Shown here: piece by piece, positions 58,300 to 64,000 of the stretch | Layout: each line of letters opens with the position of its first letter | How positions within the stretch are numbered: the first letter of the stretch is position 1 | DNA from: Diplodia intermedia | Taxonomy: Eukaryota > Ascomycota > Dothideomycetes > Botryosphaeriales > Botryosphaeriaceae | Assembly: GCA_021495925.1 (NCBI GenBank) | Contig: JAKEKT010000009.1 | Span: forward strand, 545,195-609,194 | Direction of reading: 5' to 3' | DNA: 64,000 nucleotides | Notes under the pieces: model-generated | The model's input: the letters and a program-made list of their open reading frames with translations, nothing else | Told to the model about the DNA's origin: nothing | Databases searched by the model: none | Position numbers and translations under genes: made by a program

Positions 58300-61200
58300 G
58301 CTAACCGTTTACGGAATACTATAATAATAAAGAGCTACTCGAAGCGACATCGATAACTTTAACCGTCGCACCATATTTCTACTAAGTAGAAATCGATACG
58401 TATATAACGTCCGCTATAGAATTTCTCGTCTAAAGAAGCGTAAACCGTAGCGCTCTACTAGCGCTAGATTCTTAGCGTATTTTCTAAAACACCGCCTTAT
58501 CTAGTATAGCGTATCTCGTAATTAGTTGTTATAGCTATTATCTACTAGAGACCGTAGTACTTCGAGATCTACGAAACGCTAAGTAGCGAGAATTTTATGC
58601 TCGTCTATCGAATTCTATAATAAGATCTCGACTTCTAGGCTTAGTACGATTTCGTACGCTATAAAGACATCGACCTCGCGCGTTTTCTAGTTCGTAGAAA
58701 ACGTAACGATAAAGATTTAACTCTAGTACTCTCTACGCTTAAAATCCCCCCGACCCGATACGATTAAGCCGTATAAAGAGTAATAGCGCGCCTTCTAATC
58801 CCGATAATCGAGTAGATCGACGTCCGCCCGAAACTACTATACCCTACGCTTCCGAATATAATAGACGTAGAACGCCTAAATCTAATCGACGAAAGAATTC
58901 TATTATCGTAAGAGAAAATATTCGTAGAAACACTATACGAAAGAGCCGTAATTAAGAATTACCTCGAAGATCTATAGTAGTAGAAGTACGAACCTCGAAG
59001 TTATATTAAAGCTAGGGCTTTAGTAATATCTATTATTCGTATCGCGAAACAACTACGACCGAAGCTCTTAAATCTAGAGCGCTATAGCTTTACTATAGAA
59101 AACTTCTAGGCGATCTATCGAGCGCTATATATCGATCGCTAAGCGTAGGCCTTTATAGACTAGTAACTCGCCGGAGAATAATTCTAGCGATTTTAGAACC
59201 ACCGTAACGAGAATCTACTACTATAGATAATACTCGTAACAGCTTATTCTTTCGAATAGCATCTATAGAACTTAGCCGAGACGCTTAACGCGATCTACTA
59301 CGAAATTAAGATAGCGACATCGACTCCGTAAAGTATCTTACCCCTAGTAATTATACTCCTAGCAGCTAAAACGATAAGCGTATCCGAGTATAAGTACCAT
59401 AAATAGTGCTTCGAAAAGACGACGAAAAGAAAGTTCGAGAGGGCGAAATAGACGTTCGAAATAGTAAAGTACTTTATTACGATAAAGAAAATAAAGAATC
59501 TTATACTATACGACGTGCCCTTAAACGTTAGCGAAGATAACCTACCCTCGAAGAACGTTATTCTCTTCGATAATCTAGCATATAAGATGTTACGCGTGGC
59601 TCTAATTATCGATTATCTTACGATCCGCTAGCTCTATTAGTTTTAGCTAGCGAACTACACCACGAAGGGTTCTTCTACGAATAGTATCGAATCGCTAGGC
59701 CGACCGGTACTACTAACTATACCGAACGGCGATAAGATGTTCGGCGTCTATAATAGGCGCACGTACTATGGCGAGTACGAAATAACCTAGCTAGTAGAGA
59801 ACGTAGAATCGCGACGCAACGTAAGATAGCTTAAGAAATAGTTCGATCCCTCTAAGAAGAACTAGGGCCTTACTACCTCTAAAATACTCTAACCCTATAA
59901 GTTTAATACTAGAGATAAGAAGCATTAGGGCATAGAAGATTCGAAACGAATAACGCTTAAGAATAAGTAGCTAGAGTAGATCGAGAGCGTTATTAAAAGC
60001 TATCTAGAGGGCGATCTTATATATACGTTCGAGAAGCCGTCGCCCACCTATCTAGATGTCTAAGCCTATAAAAGCGTGGTGGCAGCTAATAAAGAAGCGC
60101 GCTAGAATTAAAATAAGATGGCGTTATACGTCGTAGAGGGAATTAAACCCTAGCGCCCGATACCCGTAATCTAGCTAGCGGACCCTATCGTAAAGAAGAC
60201 TAAGCTCGCGAAGAACCTCTTCGTAGCGATATAAAAGAAGATATCGAAAGTTCTAGGCCTAAGAATTATAAGAAAGAACGCACTAGAAGGCTATAACGTG
60301 GCGATAATCGAAATAATAACGATTTTCGAAATAAAGAAGAACTTAGTTAAGTAAATTAAGAATTATAGCGGGAAGGTCTACTTCTTAGTATCGGTAAATA
60401 CTACCCACCTCGTTAAAGAAACGGTCGGCTAAAAAGTTAACTTTATATAAAAGAATAGACGTCTATAAATAAAGAAAGAGAGTAAGATTCTTAAGCTATT
60501 TAAGACGTAGTATATCGAGTAGATCGTCGAGGATCTAGAGAAAGAGTAAGAGAAGAGTAACACGCTTAATAGAATCTAACGTAAAGCGAAACTCCCCGTC
60601 GAGATCGATACTAAAGCCGGCGAAATAACGAAGATGCCCGAAGATATTAAGCCGGTCTATAGAATCGACTCTTAGACCGTCGCCTAACTATTACACGCGG
60701 CGAAGCTAACCGCATAAGCCTTCGCCGACATTAACGCAACCCTATAGTAGTAGAAAACCCGCATAGATAAGGCTATAAATAAGCTCGACGAAGTAGAAGA
60801 CGAGGTAACTAGAAACGAATAGCGTAGACAGCTCTAAAGATAGGCATAGAATATAAGCTAAAGTAGAGAAGCCCTATAGAAAGCATACGATACCTAGAAA
60901 GATAATATAAAATAAGCTATATAAAACTTCGCGAGTGCGCTTAGCGTCTATAACTTCGATTATCTATTTACCGAAGCCATAACTAAGAAGGCTATGGCGT
61001 AAGGCGCGGAGCTATTCGATAAGAGAATCGAAGCGCTAAAGAAATCGGCGGGATGGTTTTAAAGTATTAAGGGCCGCTAGACTAAGAGACTATAAGCTAA
61101 TATCGCTAACGAACGCACTATAAAACGCTAGTACTAGAAACCGGTGCCTAAGACGCTAGAAACGCTAAAAAAGAGAAAGAACGACTTTTAAATTATAGAA

Positions 61201-61320
61201 TTATTCGCTAAGCGTATTAAGACGATTCGAATCTTATTAAAGAAACTAAGCGATATATCTTCTAACGCGTAAGCCGAGAAAGCGAAACCGTTCCGAAAGA
61301 TCGTAACGTAAAACTATATC
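58300..61320 (+). pseudogene. Second degraded frame downstream of pol, unidentified
   Basis: A separate frame (offset +1 from gag-pol) is interrupted only by TAG/TAA codons from about 58.3 to 61.3 kb, implying roughly 900-1000 codons before RIP. Codon-like composition is consistent at 59,065 and 59,596 and onward. It includes a hydrophobic stretch near 59,350 and a charged, coiled-coil-like region near 60.7-61.0 kb. I recognise no domain. The minus-strand copy of the family carries the same region (61,839-63,785), so it is part of the element and not a chance insertion. An envelope-like, accessory or captured gene are all possible. Confidence 0.6.
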
Positions 61321-61629
61321 TCGAAAGCGATACTTATCTCTTTTCTTTTTTCTTCTCTCTTCTTTTCTTTCTTTGTGTGGATGATACACGAGTTTAGAAA
61401 CCGGTAATAATAGTCGGCACCGCCGCTACGTATTAGAAGAAAAGAAAAATGGGTTTTAGATTTTTAGCGTATAAAAACTTAGTAATAGTAGGAAACGGCA
61501 ACCCTATATATCGGAGAAAAAGAAACGAAATCTAACGGCCTAAAGACTTTTCTTTTATATAATAGCTTAACGATTCACACCGTAAGAAGGGTCTAACGAA
61601 TAATATCCGTTAAATTCGATAGAGAAAAT

Positions 61630-61833
61630 TATTACGGTACGAATCGAGATAAGAACGAATCGGGTTTCTATCTTAGACTAGAACCGAATCTAGTCTAGAT
61701 AGCGAGGAAACCGGATTTCTTCTTAAGAGATCGATTCTTACGAATCGATCTAGATAGATTATTATATATGCACTTTTTAGATTACTATCTTTAAGATCGA
61801 GATTCACTCGTTCTATAATAGCTTTTCCTACTA
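61630..61833 (+). mobile_element. 3' LTR of the full-length Gypsy element
   Basis: 204 bp, paired with 49,889-50,092, preceded by a purine tract and followed by the TATAG duplication at 61,834-61,838. Confidence 0.9.
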
Positions 61834-61838
61834 TATAG
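61834..61838. repeat. Right target-site duplication TATAG
   Basis: Matches 49,884-49,888; the interrupted minus-strand copy resumes directly here. Confidence 0.85.
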
Positions 61839-63790
61839 CTTTAATAAATAGATAATTAGAGTTATAGGCGCTAAGCGTACTCGCGAAGTTTTATATAGCT
61901 TATTCTATATTATCTTTCTAGATATTATATACTTCTTATAGGGCTTTTCTACTTTAGCTTATACTTTATATCTATCTTTAGAGCTATCTACGCTATTCGT
62001 TTCTAGTTACCTCGTCTTTTACTTCGTCGAGCTTATTTATAGCCTTATCTATACGGGTTTTCTACTACTATAGAGTTACGTTAATGTCGGCGAAGGCTTA
62101 TACGATTAGCTTCGCCGCGTATAATAGTTAGACGACGGTCTAGAAGCTAATTCTATAGACCGGCTTAATATCTTTAAATATCTTTACTATTTCGCCGGCT
62201 TCGATATCGATCTCGACGAAAAGTTTCGCTTTACGTTAGATTCTATCGAACGTATTACTCTTCTCTTACTCTTTCTTTAGATTCTTAATAACCTACTCGA
62301 TATACTACGTCTTAAATAGCTTAAGAATCTTACTTTCTTTCTTTATTTATAGACGTCTATTCTTTTATATAGAGTTAACTTTTTAGCCGACTATTTCTTT
62401 AATAAGGTAGATAGTATTTACCGATACTAAGAAGTAGACCTTTCCGCTATAATTCTTAATCTACTTAACTAAGTTCTTCTTTATTTCGAAAATCGTTATT
62501 ATTTTAGTTATCGCTACGTTATAGCCTTCTAGTGCGTTCTTTCTTATAATTCTTAGGCCTAAGACTTTCGATATCTTCTTTTATACCGCTATAAAGAGGT
62601 TCTTCGCGAGCTTAGTCTTCTTTACGATAGGGTCCGTTAGCTAGATTACGAATATCGGGCGCTAGAGTTTAATTTTCTCTACGACGTATAACGCTATCTT
62701 ATTTTAGTTCTAGCGCGCTTCTTTATTAGCTACTACCACGCTTTTATAGGCTTAGATATTCGAATAGATAGACGATAGCTTCTTAGACGTATATATAAGA
62801 TCGCTCTTTAGATAGCTTTTAATAATGCTTTCGATCTACTCTAGCTACTTATTCTTAAGCGTTATTTATTTTAAATCTTCTATACCCTAATACTTCTTAT
62901 CTCTAGTATTAAACTTATAGAATTAGAGTATCTTAGAGGTAGTAAGGCCCTAGTTCTTCTTAGAGAGATCGAATTATTTCTTAAGCTATCTTACGTTACG
63001 CCGCGATCCCGCGTTCTCTACTAGCTAGATTATTTTATACTCGCCATAGTACGTGCGTCTATTATAGACGTCGAATATCTTATCGCCGTTCGATATAGTT
63101 AGTAGTATCGGTCGGCCTAGCGATTTAATACTATTCGTAAGAAAACTCTTCGTAGTGTAGTTCGCTAGCTAAAACTAATAGAGCTAGCGAATCGTAAGAT
63201 AATCGATAATTAGAGCCACGCGTAATATCTTATATACTAGATTATCGAAGAGAATAACGTTCTTCGAAGGTAGATTATCTTCGCTAACGTTTAAAAGCAC
63301 GTTATATAGTATAAGATTCTTTATTTTCTTTATCGTAATAAAGTACTTTACTATTTTAAACGTCTATTTCGTTCTCTTAAACTTTCTTCTCGTCGTCTTC
63401 TTAAAGCACTATTTATAATACTTATACTTAGATACGCTTATCGTTTTAGCTACTAAAGATATAGTTATTAGAAGTAAGATACTTTACGAGGTTAGTGTCG
63501 CTATCTTAGTTTCGTAGTAGATCGCGTTAAGCGTCTCGGCTAAGTTCTATAAATACTATTTAAAAGAGTAAGCTACTACGAGTATTATCTATAGTAGTAG
63601 ATTTTCGTTACGATAGTTCTAGAATCGCTAGAATTATTCTCTAATAAGCTACTAGTCTATAAAGGCCTACGCTTAACGATCGATACGTAGCGCTTAATAG
63701 ATCGTCTAGAAGTTTTCTATAGTAAAGCTATAGCGCTCTAGATCTAAGAGCTTTAGTCGTAGTTATTTCGTAATGCGAATCTATATATAT

Positions 63791-64000
63791 ATTGAAATAT
63801 GGTCACTCTTGGCGCCCGAGGTTTTGCCTATTTTTACCACACATCAAAATCAGCCCTCTAGCCTTCGCACCGCGATGCACCTTTAACGCTTCGAGTAATC
63901 TCTTAACTTTGTATATGAAAGTTGTAGAGCTCGCGATTCCCTACATTTTGATCTATAAATCGTGAAAATCCGTCGTGGTTTGGTAGAGAAATCTTAAAAA
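63791..64000. other. Non-RIP sequence at the window edge
   Basis: The last 210 bases have ordinary composition with normal CA and TG content. No coding sequence is recognised, and the stretch continues beyond the window. Confidence 0.6.

Larger units (their letters stand above)
49889..61833 (+). mobile_element. Full-length Ty3/Gypsy chromovirus-type retrotransposon (11,945 bp)
   Basis: Two 204-bp LTRs, a TATAG duplication and a purine-rich tract (agagaaaa) before the 3' LTR define the unit. A single degraded frame runs through gag, protease, reverse transcriptase, integrase and a chromodomain, so it belongs to the chromovirus branch of Gypsy. A second degraded frame follows. The element is much longer than usual fungal chromoviruses (about 5-8 kb). 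It inserted into a minus-strand copy of its own family. It is less AT-rich than the Copia relic on its left, which suggests later or lighter RIP. Confidence 0.9.
49032..63785 (-). mobile_element. Minus-strand Gypsy copy, 3' part only, interrupted by another copy
   Basis: 49,032-49,235 is a 204-bp LTR in reverse orientation. 49,236-49,888 is the reverse complement of the last 654 bases of the plus-strand element before its 3' LTR. The match resumes at 61,834 and runs to about 63,785, mirroring about 60,980 down to 59,030. Together they form one minus-strand copy split by the 11.9-kb insertion. Its 5' part (gag-pol and 5' LTR) is absent in the window; the match stops where RIP stops. Confidence 0.85.
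42340..63790. repeat. RIP-degraded retrotransposon block
   Basis: Sequence changes abruptly to a TA-rich composition with very few CA or TG dinucleotides but retained CG, as expected for CpA-directed RIP. Degraded frames end almost only in TAG or TAA. Differences between repeated copies are almost all transitions. It contains at least four retrotransposon-derived units, listed separately. The part 42,340-43,491 and 43,696-44,900 holds no motif I can identify. Confidence 0.9.

Noticed and set aside
63810..63819. TGGCGCCCGA, resembling a tRNA-Lys primer-binding site
   Set aside because: Only ten bases match and no LTR end is visible next to it within the window.
1..64000. CRISPR arrays, tRNA and rRNA genes
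   Set aside because: No regularly spaced repeats, no tRNA T-loop/acceptor pattern and no rRNA-like conserved sequence noticed. Short RNA genes could still be missed by eye.

Overview
This window is nuclear DNA of a filamentous ascomycete (Pezizomycotina). The genes have short spliceosomal introns (about 45-120 bp, GTAAGT/GTGAGT donors, CTAAC-like branch sites). Their products are typically fungal: a GH71 alpha-1,3-glucanase, a sedolisin-type tripeptidyl peptidase, an aspartyl protease, a serine carboxypeptidase and a Mug65/Spo73-like dysferlin-domain protein. A 21-kb block carries the C-to-T/G-to-A signature of repeat-induced point mutation (RIP). A dothideomycete is my guess at class level, but the sequence alone does not prove it.

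Positions 1-42,300 are gene-rich and of normal composition. In order they hold: a divergent pair of RNA-metabolism genes (Nop13-like on the minus strand, Air1/2-like zinc-knuckle protein on the plus strand); three genes for acid proteases of secreted families within 9 kb (A1 aspartyl protease, S10 carboxypeptidase, S53 tripeptidyl peptidase), with a gamma-glutamylcyclotransferase-like gene among them; a CDK10-like kinase with six exons; a predicted secreted amidase; an unidentified coiled-coil protein; mitochondrial ribosomal protein mL58; a DUG1-type dipeptidase; a Cdt1-like replication licensing factor; the GH71 glucanase; a small single-pass membrane protein; the DysF-domain protein; a 64-residue cysteine-rich secreted protein found only by splicing two short exons; and an ABHD5/Cld1-like hydrolase. 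The proteases, dipeptidase, amidase and cyclotransferase could together serve peptide, amide and glutathione-derived nitrogen use, but that link is inference.

The first intron of the tripeptidyl peptidase gene holds two mobile sequences: a perfect 28-bp-arm hairpin of about 75 bp, and a 369-bp CACTA-ended element with 38-bp terminal inverted repeats and a TAT target duplication. A relative of the hairpin lies about 1.3 kb away.

Positions 42,300-63,790 are a RIP-degraded nest of retrotransposons. A Ty1/Copia relic lies on the minus strand (about 44.9-49.0 kb). It adjoins, and was probably hit by, a minus-strand copy of a Ty3/Gypsy chromovirus, of which the 3' LTR and 3' part remain. A plus-strand copy of the same chromovirus then inserted into that copy, with exact 204-bp LTRs and a TATAG target duplication (49,889-61,833, 11,945 bp). 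A solo LTR of the same family sits at 43,492-43,695 with an ATATC duplication. The chromovirus is unusually long because a second, unidentified reading frame of about 3 kb follows pol. The last 210 bases return abruptly to unmutated sequence.
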